Assembly (NCBI GenBank): GCA_027575805.1
Contig: JANBPU010000032.1
Coordinates: 1-64,000, forward strand
Direction: 5' to 3'
Source of the DNA: Mycoemilia scoparia
Taxonomy: Eukaryota > Kickxellomycota > Kickxellomycetes > Kickxellales > Kickxellaceae
Length of the DNA stretch: 64,000 bases
Below, piece after piece: positions 10,301 to 21,211 of this stretch. A program made the position numbers and the translations under genes. The notes under the pieces are model-generated. The model saw nothing but the letters and a program-made list of their open reading frames with translations, was not told the origin of the DNA and did no database searches. How positions within the stretch are numbered: the stretch's first letter is position 1; every line of letters starts with the position of its first letter.

Positions 10301-13300
10301 AGTAGTCTTAACATCGTTTCCATTTTCTGGTGCTTGCAACGATATGTCTTCTTCACCATCATCAGCCTTGAGAAGAACAGTGAACTCGGTATAGCCCATC
10401 TCTTTCGAAGTATCTTCCATATCATTCTCGTCATCATCTGCTTTGTTGCTTTTAGAATCATCATTACTTCCGTCGCCTGCCATTGCATCAGCCAGCCCAA
10501 TTACTGAAGACAAGCAAGGATGTTCTTGGGACTTTTCATTTCCATTATCTATAGAGGGTATTTTAGCAGGACTGACACTTTCATCTACATCTGATGACTG
10601 TTCTGCTTCTTGCTGTTGTTTTTGCTTCTGCTGCTCACCATTAGCTGTGGTTTGTGATGGACCAAAAGTATAGTCCAATTCTGCACGAGAGTAGGAACCA
10701 GAACTCCTAAGTTTTGGAGTGGGAGTACCATTGTTTGGTTTGTTTGTGCTGACAATCTGCATTGTCTGTCGTCTCTTTCCAAGATGGTTGTCTCTTTCTG
10801 CTGTTGGTACTGATTGTTTACCTATGTCAGTGTCATCAGTTGAAGCATTTTGACTATGCCTGTCCGCTTTGGCAAGGTGATGAGACCTCAGATTCCAAGA
10901 CCAAGAGGATTCGCTCTCTGATGTCTGAGGCACAGACACTTTGGCTGCAAAGTCGAGTCGACCAGGTGTTAATATTGGTTTACTGTCTTTCGAATCTAGT
11001 CCGGTTGAACTACCGGTCATCTTAGTGGCACTCTGAGAATTTGGTATTGGGCTTTGAATAGATTTTCCATCACTATTCTGGTCACCAGAAGAGCCATCAA
11101 GCAGACTGGTCAACGGCAAATCGATTGTTTGGTCAATGTTGGAATTTTTGGTGGGAGATTCTCTGTCCATTACAATATCTGGTGACCTAAATAGTCTATT
11201 TAAGCCTTCAATTGTTTTCAAATCGGGCTGAGCTCCAGGCGTCATAAACAGGTCACGAAGCCCACGATGATTGATTGTTTTTGGTGGATGTGGCGTTTTG
11301 AGAAGCTTACGAAATGCATCGGGATCGAGTTGTGATCGGATTTGAGTTTTTGGTGTTTTGACTAGCTCCTTCAGACCAGTAAGGTCAAGTTCCCTAGTTG
11401 ACCTTTTGGGCGTCTTCACCATCTCCTTTATCCCTGTGAATCTTGGATCGGGATCTTTCTGTGGGGTCTTGAGTAGATCTCGCATACCTGCAAACTGTGG
11501 TTCTGGTTGTGCCTTTGGAGTCTTTACTAGATCCTTCAACCCAGTCATGTCAGCTTCAGGTGCTTGCTTTGGCGTCTTGACCATCTCTCTCAATCCAACC
11601 ATATCAGCTTCAGGTATTGGTTTTGGCGTTTTAACCATCTCCTTCAGACCATACATGTCCGCTTCAACTGACATTTTCGGTGTCTTTACTAGCTCTCGAA
11701 TTCCAACCATGTTGATCTCCTTTGGAATTCGTGGTGTCTTTATCAAATCCTTCAGACCAACATAATTCGCATACTTATTGCTACTACTGCTGCTGCTGTT
11801 TGGTTTTGGAGTTTTGACCATTTCTTTCAATCCTGTATAATTAGGTTGTTTGTTTGCACCGCCATTGCCACTTTCATTATAGTCTTTTGGTGTTGGGGTC
11901 TTGAACATCTCCCGAATTCCAGTCAGTTTAGGATCTAGTTTTTGAGCAGGGGTTTTCAAAAGCTGTTTGATGCCAGAGAAATCAGGTGAAGATAAGCCTG
12001 CAATATTATTGATAGCAGAGTTTTGATCAAGCAACATTCTTCGGACTTCGATCGCATTCTCTTGGTTTTCGCTGAGAGTAGAGAAAATGTTTTGGGGAGA
12101 GGATTCGTTGGAATCTGGCTCATTATCTATTGCTGTTCCAGGAGTCTGCGAGATTTTGACTGATGGCAATGATTTATTGGAATTGTTGACCAGAGAGAGA
12201 AGCTTTTCGGTCAGGTTCTTGTTTGGTGTCTTGAGAGAAGATTGCCCAGATTTCAAATATTCTGAAAATGAACTGATCTTTGAAGCAGTAGTACCTACAG
12301 TGCTTGGATATTTATGTTGCTGACTTATTCTGTCGCTATTGGATGTTGCTGATGGCGTTGAAGTAATCTGGGACAAAGCTTTTCGCTGATTGCGATTCAC
12401 CGGCTCGCTCATTAGGCCGGTACCAGCATTGTTGTTATTTCCAGCAAATTGTTTTTTGGCTGAAATGATGGGCGTTAGCGATGATGAGGTTGATGATGAT
12501 CTGGTAAGTTTTCTGGGAGTCTTTATGATTCTGAAAGGCAACTGCAGTGATCCATTGACGTTGTCGCCATCATTATTTGTGTTATCTGCAGGAATATCAC
12601 CAAATGCAGTTGTTAGGTCATCATCATTAACCACAAGTGGAGTTGGGATAGCCGACAGCGAGGATTTTGGTGTGACAGTTGGAGATGATTGTTCAAATTC
12701 ATTAAGCGGAGATCCAGGGATAAATGATGTGGTTGCCAAAGATGACCCAAATGGCTTGCTGTTGTTGATGATGATGCTACTACTACGTAGAATGCTTGTG
12801 CGCAATATACTGGACTGCCGGCCAATGTGGACTGGAGTGCCACGCTTCACAGGCGTTAGCGGTGGCTGGGTATGGTCAAATAGCTCTGGGCTCAGCGGTG
12901 GGCCAAATCGCACCTTTCGTCCGGTAGTTGGTGATTGGAATTCTGGAGCAGTAGGTTCCTCGCCATTATTGGCATTGGTATCATCAAATGCAGGCAACAT
13001 CCTTGGTCGCCGCATGCTGCTTCTACGACTGCTCCTACTGCCGCTGCTGCTCCGCCTCCTGACCATTTGACCGGCAGGTGACGATGATGTTGTCTTTCTT
13101 TCATAGTTTGTAGCATCATTGGCCCCTTCCTCTTCGTTATTATCACCATCTTGGCTTTGACTTGACGTCTGATGGTCAAAGGAACTAGAAGTGTCACTAC
13201 CAATGGAGCGTTCTTCATTGGTATCTTCATCTACTACTACGTCACTGTCATCATTATCTTCTTCAGTTTCAGACCCAGAAAAGTCCAGCTGATCGTTTTT

Positions 13301-14826
13301 CATTTGATTCGAAATCGACTCCAGCGTGTCATCTTTATTTGAACGGCCATTTTCATTGTCACTGATGAATTTTGATGGTGTAACAACGCTTCTTCGCGTT
13401 CTTATACCTGGCGTACCATGGAGCATCAATGTCTGTCTGTCATGCTTATCATACTGCTGTATCCTCTGGCTGTTGTTGTTGGCTTTTATAGAAGCCATTG
13501 ATGCGAATTCATGTAAGGACATCATTGGTCTCTTCCTTGGTGGCTCAGTGGCACTGGATGAGGATGATGTCCATTTGAAGTCACTTGATAAAGTTCTCTT
13601 CAAGGTAGTAGCAGGTGACGCAGTCCTTAAACTACCACCACTGCCGCCGCCTCCATTCGTATGGGTTTTGAAACTTGAGAGTGGAGATACCATGCTACTC
13701 TGATTTCCTATCGCCCCTGCTGATATTGGTGTGGCATTCCTATTGATTTGAGAAGTTGACCTTGGCATTGCTGAGCTGTTGCGTAGCTTGGCAAAATATT
13801 CGATTGGAGATAGACGCTTTTGCTCATCTTGCTGGCCACTGACATTGCCTCTGTTATCACCAATAGATTTGAGGGCGGTTGAATTACTCGGAGTTTGACC
13901 AACATTTACAATTTGACCCTTTGGTGTTTGTGGAGGAGGATCAATGTCTCCATCATCTTTATCAGTACCAAGGTGGATATTGTTGTCTGGATCATATGTT
14001 TCCGTTGAATATTTAGGCGTACCTATAGATGTGGCTGTTTCGACATCGACACCTTTTGGGGCTTCTGAATGTTGGATTTCTGCACTTTGTTGACCAGCGA
14101 CATGGTTATCTTCATTCACAATATCTTCAGATGTTGCTGCAGCATCTGAGTTATCAGCCATTGAGTTAGTAGCAGTTCCCGATTCCGATTTTTCGTTCGG
14201 TTCTTTGGATGTTGGCGAAGTAGATTCTGGGGTTTTAGCCATACTCAAAATAGATTTCATTATAGAATCAACTTCTTCCCGGATCTTTGATTTATCGTTA
14301 CCAGATTTAAGTGACCTTTTCTTGGCAGAATTCTCCGACTTTGGAGTCATTCCAATCCTCTCCTTGAGCAGTTTCATGAACGAATTTGTAGGCGTGTCTG
14401 ATGCATTTTTTGCGGAACTGGTTTGTGGGCTCATAAATATGTCATCATCATCATAATCACCACCAGCTCCTCCAGTTAATAATTTATGCTGCTTCTGCTT
14501 ATTTTTAACACTAAGGCGTCTGTTTTTTGATGTTATTGCCAATGACGGTATAATCCTTTTTGTGTAGTCTGAATTGTCGGGATTGCTATTGCTATTGCTA
14601 TTTTCATTATCGTTTTCAGTGCTATCGACCTTCGACGTAGATGATGATGTCAAAGAATCAGCTAAATTTTCTGGTTTCTCTTTATTAACATTAGCTTGCT
14701 CACCACGCTTTTCCATAGACAACCTCCAGTCATTGATCAGATCTTTTGGCGGAGAAACCATCATGAGACTTTGAGCAATATTATTATCATCAATATTGTT
14801 GCTGCTATTTCCTAGACTCAGTGGTC

Positions 14827-14862
<36 letters not shown>

Positions 14863-15487
14863 CACCAAACGAATATTTATTATTGCTCAATTGGTTGGAT
14901 GAATTATTATCATCTAGGATAGTATCAAATCTGAACTTTGTATCAGCAACAGTGGCAGCAGTCGCAGTTGACACAGATTTGTTTATACTACTATCATATG
15001 AAAGTGGCCGCTCAGCCTGTTTTGACGACAATGATGATATGAAGGAGTTTGGGTATTCAAATCTGAATCGTCGGGTGCCAACTGTCAAAACATCCTTATG
15101 GTTAAGTTGGCGGGTAGCGCCAATGGCAATATCCTCGTCATTGACTTTTGTACCGTTTATACTTAGGTTCGACAGATAGGCCTATTACCATTATTAGGTA
15201 TCAAGAACATAAAGATTATTTTGAGCATTATATCACCGTGTATATGTGCGTACTGCGTGATATGATACTATATAGGAGCTTATATATACATATTAAAAGC
15301 TAATGTAACGTACCCTGTTATTTTTTGTAATGTATATTCTGCAATGTTCATTAGAAACTTGAGGAACCTGAATGCGAATGTCACAAAAGTCTTTCCGGCC
15401 AAACAGGCATTCCCTCCTGTCCATTTGAAAGACCTTTGAATCGGCACCACTTGACTTTAAAACAACAATGCTGCCATATTTACCCAT
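7377..15487 (-). CDS. Ki-67-like FHA / PP1-binding / repeat / AT-hook chromosomal protein
   Basis: Exons 15487-15314, 15181-9961 and 9829-7377 give 2615 residues. The N-terminus is an FHA domain split by intron 1, with conserved Gly30-Arg31, Ser45, His48 and Asn67-Gly68. At 813-818 RKVRFG starts a segment (about 812-846) reading LSPELFD..PPLTPVKRGTPV, the PP1-targeting motif shared by Ki-67 and Repo-Man. Fourteen repeats ending in KTP or a variant occupy about 1125-1390. The C-terminal exon is basic, with at least four AT-hooks (GRPRK/GRPPK). Human Ki-67 has the same order: FHA, PP1 motif, repeats, DNA-binding C-terminus. Inferred role: PP1 recruitment to, and coating of, mitotic chromosomes, under CDK control through many TP/SP sites. 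Orthology rather than convergence needs a tree. Confidence 0.85.
11180..11985 (-). repeat. Fourteen tandem KTP repeats in the Ki-67-like protein
   Basis: Inside exon 2 the core pattern is hydrophobic-x-G-[ILM]-[KR]-[DE]-[LM]-hydrophobic-K-T-P, for example YVGLKDLIKTP, MVGIRELVKTP and FTGIKEMVKTP, usually about 22 residues apart. The outermost copies diverge (FSGIKQLLKTP, IEGLNRLFRSP). Middle copies 5-8 are the most uniform, including two near-identical EADM units, which suggests recent duplication. Each core carries a TP or SP minimal CDK site. Vertebrate Ki-67 repeats are about 122 residues long and contain a comparable GFKELFQTP-type core. Confidence 0.9.
14827..14862. repeat. Trinucleotide (AGT)n run coding for poly-Thr
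   Basis: A perfect run of twelve AGT units within exon 2 of the Ki-67-like gene encodes a threonine tract on the minus strand. Such codon runs are likely to vary in length between strains. Confidence 0.9.
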
Positions 15488-16321
15488 TGCTGTTAATGCT
15501 TGTATTTGGTATCCGTGTGTGTGTGTGTGTGTGTGGAGAAAGAAACAGAACGGAGGGCGGTTGGCAAAAGAAGGATCCTTTTAAAATATTTATGGAGGTT
15601 GAGAAATAAAATGAAAGCTGGTGGTGTTTAGTAGAATGAATAATAAGTGGAGGTAAAGAAGTGGGTACAAAAAAGTAAACAAAACGATCCGATTTAAGGC
15701 CTTTCACAGGTTCGCTGGGTCTGTGTGTGTGTGTATGTGTATGTGAATGGCTGGCTGTGCTTTGACCCTTCTGATTGTTTTTGTTTAGAACAAGTTGCCA
15801 ATAGTGATTATTACTGTTGAAACCCAAGCGTCCTTTTTGACTTTAGCAACCAGATTTTGTGATTTTGTTTCTTCCTGCATACCCTACTCTACTCTACTCT
15901 ACTACACAGACCAGACTCCATAACCATTTATGTTCTAAAATTAAGATTATTTGAGCCTATGCCCTGTGCGCACCATTCCTGGCTACCGACAATTACACTA
16001 CTGCAAACACCCACACACAATTCATTTAAACGCACTTGGCATGATAATCGAATTTGTTTTTGATGGTGGTTGAAACATGTATTTGAAAAGAAATGGTACA
16101 CTGTTAGAAAAAGGAAAAGATGTAGAAAACAACGATAAATTATAATATATAGTATAGGTATAAATGTGTGCGATATTGTGTTGTCGGCGTGCTGCTGTTA
16201 ATAATATAATACTAGAGCAAAAACGAGAGAGAGAGAATTGTTTGTGTATGTGTGAAATGGTAAGGCAATAGCAAGATTACATGGGCGGAGAGAGAATGAA
16301 AGAGACAGAAAGGGAGAATGG
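15488..16321. other. Intergenic, Ecl1-like 3' end / Ki-67-like promoter
   Basis: 834 bp upstream of the Ki-67-like start and downstream of the Ecl1-like stop. It holds a GT run at about 15513-15532, a second at about 15720-15740 and a CTACT-type run at about 15884-15904. The minus-strand reading frame at 15480-15827 is mostly simple repeat and is not taken as a gene. Confidence 0.5.
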
Positions 16322-17632
16322 TTAATGCATAGCTTTTAGGGTGGCAAAAGAACCACCACCAGCAGTATTGGTCTGAAGCAGTCTGTGGTTGTTGTAAACA
16401 GAGACCGATGCTGTATTAGCAGTAGTAATGGTACCACTGCTGCTAGAAATATTGCCATTGCTGTTGTTTAGGCACTTTTTAGATGGAGTAAAGGAAAGAA
16501 TTTCCTCGTCATCGTCAGAGTCATCGTAAAGGGCGTCCGACGAGTCAGTGTCGCTGATTTCCTCTTCGTACAGACTGTCAGAAAGGTAATCGTCGTCGGA
16601 GTCGCTGGACGAATAATCCGTGTATACGGACTCATTGTCATCCTCCACCATGTCAGTCTGGCAGTGATGATTATTTAAATTGTTGTTGTAACCAGCTAGA
16701 TACAAATTGTTGCTGGCTTGGCATCTTTTGTTTGCAAATGTCTGTTTTCCAGTAATCTGGGGCCCAGAGTTCTCAAGGCTGGCTGTCAGATTGCTCATAA
16801 CAAATGCTGAATCTTTGTTGTTGTTGTTGCTGCTGCTGTCAGTAGCTGCAGCTACAGGGGCTGGGATAGTCGCAGTGCTGTTCATTCCAGGAGCCCGCAT
16901 CAGCAAAGACTTTTGGGCGGATGTGGTTGGGGGCGTGGTTGGCTTTTCGGAGGCAAGTGCAGCTGAAGCATTTTTGCCAACAGCGGCAGATACGTTGGTA
17001 GTGGTGGTTGCTGGTGGGCTCTTTTTGATTAGCTGGGTAAGGTCGTAGTAGCCATGGCCTCTAGAAAGAGAGAATGGGCGATTATGGTGATGATGATGAT
17101 GGTCTGGCTGAGGCGACTTCTTCACCGCAACATTGGACTGGAGGGGAGAGTTGCCGCCATCCTTATGGAGCATTTTGTTGGCATGGTGGTGAAGGTTGTT
17201 TTGAACGAGCTTTGGGCGCACAATCTTAACGCTACAGGGTGGGAGAGCAAATGATTGCTTTTGGGTTTGGTGGATGTGATTATGGAGAGCAGGAGAAGGC
17301 CTGTTGAGCCCCTGGTGCTGAGGATAATGGTGCTGCATATGGCTGTGGTTGGCGATATTGGGCCAACGGATATCGCCGCCGCCCATCAACATCGCATCGC
17401 TGTTGTTGCTGCCATTATCGAGACCATTGGCGGCGGTGGGCACAAACATGAAGGGCGCAAAGTAGCTGTCGGGCGGGGTGATGGCCATTAGCGGCGAAAC
17501 CGGGCTAAGGGAGCCAGAGGGGACCATGGACTCTGGGGTCTGGGCAGATAGGTCGCGGCATTCTGCTGAGCAGTACAGGTCTTCGGGATTAGCGGTCTGT
17601 TTGTCGCAATACATACACCAGCCAATATCCAT
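16322..17632 (-). CDS. Ecl1/LSRF-type zinc-binding regulatory protein
   Basis: Single-exon, 436-residue protein. Residues 1-27 hold four cysteines (Cys6, Cys9, Cys21, Cys25) as CX2C-X11-CX3C followed by RDL, the signature of the fungal Ecl1 (extender of chronological lifespan) family, whose short fission-yeast members bind zinc and act in nutrient and stress signalling. The rest is low complexity: His-rich patches, Asn/Ser runs and a strongly acidic Asp/Ser segment (about residues 335-390). It is much longer than the fission-yeast Ecl proteins, more like long ascomycete LSRF proteins. The family call rests on the N-terminal motif alone; the tail gives no functional clue. Confidence 0.8.
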   Translation of the reverse strand: MDIGWCMYCDKQTANPEDLYCSAECRDLSAQTPESMVPSGSLSPVSPLMAITPPDSYFAPFMFVPTAANGLDNGSNNSDAMLMGGGDIRWPNIANHSHMQHHYPQHQGLNRPSPALHNHIHQTQKQSFALPPCSVKIVRPKLVQNNLHHHANKMLHKDGGNSPLQSNVAVKKSPQPDHHHHHHNRPFSLSRGHGYYDLTQLIKKSPPATTTTNVSAAVGKNASAALASEKPTTPPTTSAQKSLLMRAPGMNSTATIPAPVAAATDSSSNNNNKDSAFVMSNLTASLENSGPQITGKQTFANKRCQASNNLYLAGYNNNLNNHHCQTDMVEDDNESVYTDYSSSDSDDDYLSDSLYEEEISDTDSSDALYDDSDDDEEILSFTPSKKCLNNSNGNISSSSGTITTANTASVSVYNNHRLLQTNTAGGGSFATLKAMH

Positions 17633-20518
17633 TTTGCACGCAAGATCCCAGGAGATGCCTGTGTCGGGAGAAAGAAGAAGAGGGAGAAACCGAGAGAGCG
17701 CACACTGGCCAAGCAGTATTTGTAAAGGTCAAAGATGCTGACGATGGTGGAAAAGGCAACAAACAAAGGAACACAAGCCCAAGTAAACAACACAATCTCT
17801 GGGGGAAGGAGGAGTTTACAGTTGGGGCGATGAGGCTATTTAAAGGTTGCTGCTGCTGCTGAGATGGCGGCGGTGTTGTTGTCAGTCGGCCAGTCAGTCA
17901 GCCAGTGGTGCTGCAGCACGCAAGAGAAAGGCTGCAGTAAAATGAGAGGGGAGTGAGAGTCTGGAGAGCAAAAGAACTGGACAAGGGCTCGCACACAGGC
18001 TATGCGAGGCAGATACGTGATTTTGATGAGAACGTGGGCCAACACGGGAGGGCGGTTGAGGGTTGGAAAGAATGTGATGCAGTCTGATTCTTTGAAGGGC
18101 CTTCGTGTCTCCTAGCACAGTCGGCACAATGCTGGCGCTTGCTTTGCTATTGGCGTTGATAAAGTAATGGCACAGAAGCCCTGCGTGTGGTGTTTATGTG
18201 GTATTCTGCCAAAGAATGGCTGCTGAAGGGACCAAGGCTCCTGGCAGTATTCGAATGGTAGTAGCTGTTCAATCAGCGTGTCAGGCTGGGCAGTAGCAGA
18301 GTGCGGCGGTTGCTGCTAATGCCTGGCTATTGACTATGTGCGTATTTGTGCGCACAGATATTAGCACGCTGGATAAAGGGTAGAAGGAATGGGCGGCGTT
18401 GAATCAATATCAACAGCAGCAACAATAACAAGAATGTATCAGTACAGGTGGCCAAAGAATAAAGACCCTACCAAAGACATGGGCACCAAGCAGCCCTTTT
18501 GTATGGGCACAAAGCAAGGCTATAGAGACACAGAGAGGCACCAGGTGTTTTGAGTAGCAGCCCCATCGCATCATTTAGACCCAGCCATTCAGGATGTTCT
18601 AGACAATACGGGCTGTGAATAATAGTCCACCAACCTCACGTCTGGAGAGGCATGGTTATCTGTGTGGGCCAGTTCTCAATCCAGAGTGGCCAGCCAAGCG
18701 ATTGTGTGATTTTGATCGGAAATCGCCGTACTCACTAGTTCATGACCCACACCCCTCGACCTCCCACGCCCACTGGCTGCTGCACTCCAGCCTGTGTTCT
18801 CTGAGTAAGCACAGCGCTGGCTTGCCATATCCGAGCCCAAAGACTGGTCAGATCTCCGCCCACTGATTCTGGGACTTGCCACAACCTAATGTATCATTAA
18901 GACCATCGTTGAGCCAGCATCCTCAGGCTCAGTGTTTCCATTATTATCTTCTGGCTAGTCTTTTAAGTTGGGGCAGAGCAGAGCTAACAGCACATGCACG
19001 GCCGGTACCCAGGTTCTCTCTGCCAATTCTCTCCCTTCTCCCAAATGCACGAGGCTCTGAGATATGTGCTGCTGCTGCTGCTCGGTTCTGGATGGCTGGG
19101 CCATCGTGACCAGCGAGCAGCCTTGCCCATAGACCCCTCATAGGCTCCTTTGGATCTCCCCGCACTGTTTGTACGTGTATTGGCAATGGCAGTGACGGCG
19201 GCCGCCATAGCCTGGCACGGCTTCCAATCTCGTTTGCTGACGCCGATGCGATATGCTATCGTCACCAGATACACGCTTGCACACTAATAGGCACTTATCC
19301 AGAAGCTGACATGATGTGGCTATTACCACCCTCGTCATGCCATGATTCTCCCCAGCCAAGTAACAATAGGCTTTTCTTGAATCGCCCGGCCACTCTCCGC
19401 ACACGGGCTCTTCTCTGGTCTCTCTGACTATGGCCACCACAATCTGGCTCCAGCTGCCCGTTTAGGCGTGTGGGAATCGACCTCGCTCCTCAAATCGCTT
19501 TGCTTGAGAGGCAGGGCAATGGCTCCTCCCTCAGCCCTCCGCGTCTGTCTCGGCATGGTGCAAGCAGTGGCGATGACAGGCCCAAACCGCATGCATGGCC
19601 AGCCAACCCAAAGTCTCTAAACTCCATTCTCGTTCCCAGTCTTTTCTGTTGAATCTCCCACCATTGCATATGGAAAGTTGGTGTGGTACCATGGCGTGAC
19701 TTTGACCCGCATCCCAAATCTAGTCGCCTGATCTTACCAGCCACTGTCTTTCTTGATAACACGCTGCTGCTGTATAGCGCCCGCTCTTTCACTCCTTGTG
19801 CTTGGCTTTGGGCTTATTATCCCTTTCAATCCTTTGGCTGGATGTGCTGGCTTCGACTCGGAACTTATCGTCTTTCAACAAGTCCCCATTCAAGCACACA
19901 TGTTCCAGCAGGGTATACTATCATGCACCGCTTTATTTTATTCCTTTTACGCTCTCCCGATGTTATCAGTTACCATAGAGCAGCATCAGCAAACAAAACA
20001 AATCTGTTTTTGCTACTTCTATGCTTTTAAATATACATGGGTGTGTAAAAGCAAATAACAATAATATTAAGCCATTTTGCCATATCTACCAAATCAGCCC
20101 TCTATTACTGTCGCTATCTGCCGATTCCACAGGTTCTGATTAAAACCGAATCTCATCTTAAAATGCCAAAACGCATTCCAGGCTTCCTCTTCTATTAAAT
20201 GCTTTTACACTCGGTCACATCATTCGTTCATTGATTTATTCTGGCTTTGGGTGCATGCATTCATTCTTTATACATAAACAGCATATATATTTACTACTCT
20301 CGCCGCTCAGACAATAACGACTATTGTAGCTTTGCGCGCCCACACACTAACTAGCCTTTGGCTCAGCCGTGCATGACGCCATCCCTCATTGACTTTGTAT
20401 TATAATCTAAGGGCTTTCTAGAGGACCTTTTGCTTCAAGGCCATTATTTGCTTTTCATCTTTTCTTTGGACCCATTCTAACAATAGCGGCAACCCCCATG
20501 TTGTCCTCCTCCCCTTAT

Positions 20519-20805
20519 GGGTGGTTATTTTTGAAGGGCCAAGTTAATATATTACCAATGATAATATGGCAAGTGGTTCTCCACCAAAAGGGAACATACA
20601 GACGCCCTCATAAATTCCCTGCAAGTCGACCCATAGCTCATACATTTTAGCTGGAGTCTCAGTGATGATGATGATGATTGGCTAACATCCAAAGGGAACG
20701 TCCTAGCACTCCTTTATAGGAGACTACTCTGCAATATAGGCTGACCACAATATGCAAGCTGAAACTGACCTACTGGTAAAATTAGTCCTTCAAAAATAAC
20801 TGCTC
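20519..20805. mobile_element. TIR mini-element, copy A (287 bp)
   Basis: Ends are imperfect inverted repeats: left GGGTGGTTATTTTTGAAGG, right complement GAGCAGTTATTTTTGAAGG. The interior includes CTCCACCAAAAGGGAAC, related to the interior of copies B and C, plus a 52-bp stretch shared with 58804-58855. No coding capacity. Flanking AT on both sides might be a target duplication but is too short to be sure. It fits a non-autonomous MITE. Confidence 0.7.
20607..20658 (+). repeat. 52-bp dispersed repeat, copy 1
   Basis: Shares 43 of 52 bases, same orientation, with 58804-58855, including the block ATACATTTTAGCT. It lies within copy A of the mini-element. No coding sense in either place. Confidence 0.6.
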
Positions 20806-20850
20806 ATATTTACCAAGCCATGTTTTAGTTTATTTTTAATATATATATAT

Positions 20851-20951
20851 GGATCATAGTTTTTGAAGGGTACCTCTCCTTTTGGTGGCTAACGATTACA
20901 CGCGCAATCACAGTTGATTACCAAATAGTCACCCTTCATAAATAACTACCC
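20851..20951 (+). mobile_element. TIR mini-element, copy B (101 bp)
   Basis: About 86% identical over 101 bp to the reverse complement of 50446-50546. Ends are inverted repeats: left part TAGTTTTTGAAGGGTAC, right complement GGGTAGTTATTTATGAAGGG. The core GCGCAATCACAGTTGATTA is identical in both copies apart from its flanks. It lies 45 bp from copy A. Confidence 0.75.
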
Positions 20952-21211
20952 TTATGTGTGCATGTGAGTGATTAGCTTTTGATGTCTGGAGACTTCTGGA
21001 CTTGGCAACAACATGCGGCCATCATGCTGCACGCAATCACCATCTCCCTGACCACTTTTGGATTCATGATTCCCATCGCCAAATAAACATAGATATAAAC
21101 ATCTTCACACTGTCCAGTAAAAATAGATTGTATTGTAGTGATTTGTTGTTAAACAACATGCGTATGTTAAATAGTCATAAAGTAAATATAATAGCCCCTT
21201 CTATGGGTTAC

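Larger units (their letters stand above)
17633..21211. other. Large gene-free interval upstream of the Ecl1-like gene
   Basis: 3.6 kb between the Ecl1-like start and the FMP27 stop. The part from about 17.6 to 19.8 kb is richer in G and C than other intergenic DNA here, with many short frames on both strands that show no domain or consistent codon pattern. A CAGTC-type repeat lies near 17880-17905. Two inverted-repeat elements occupy 20519-20805 and 20851-20951. I could not recognise tRNA or other RNA genes. A long promoter or leader for the Ecl1-like gene is possible. Confidence 0.5.

Noticed and set aside
12390..13070. 226-codon plus-strand frame
   Set aside because: Antisense shadow of exon 2 of the Ki-67-like gene.
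15480..15827. 115-codon minus-strand frame upstream of the Ki-67-like start
   Set aside because: Consists largely of His/Thr from CA repeats; likely leader sequence.
17488..19792. Overlapping short frames on both strands upstream of the Ecl1-like gene
   Set aside because: No domains, no plausible splicing into one product, mutually overlapping.
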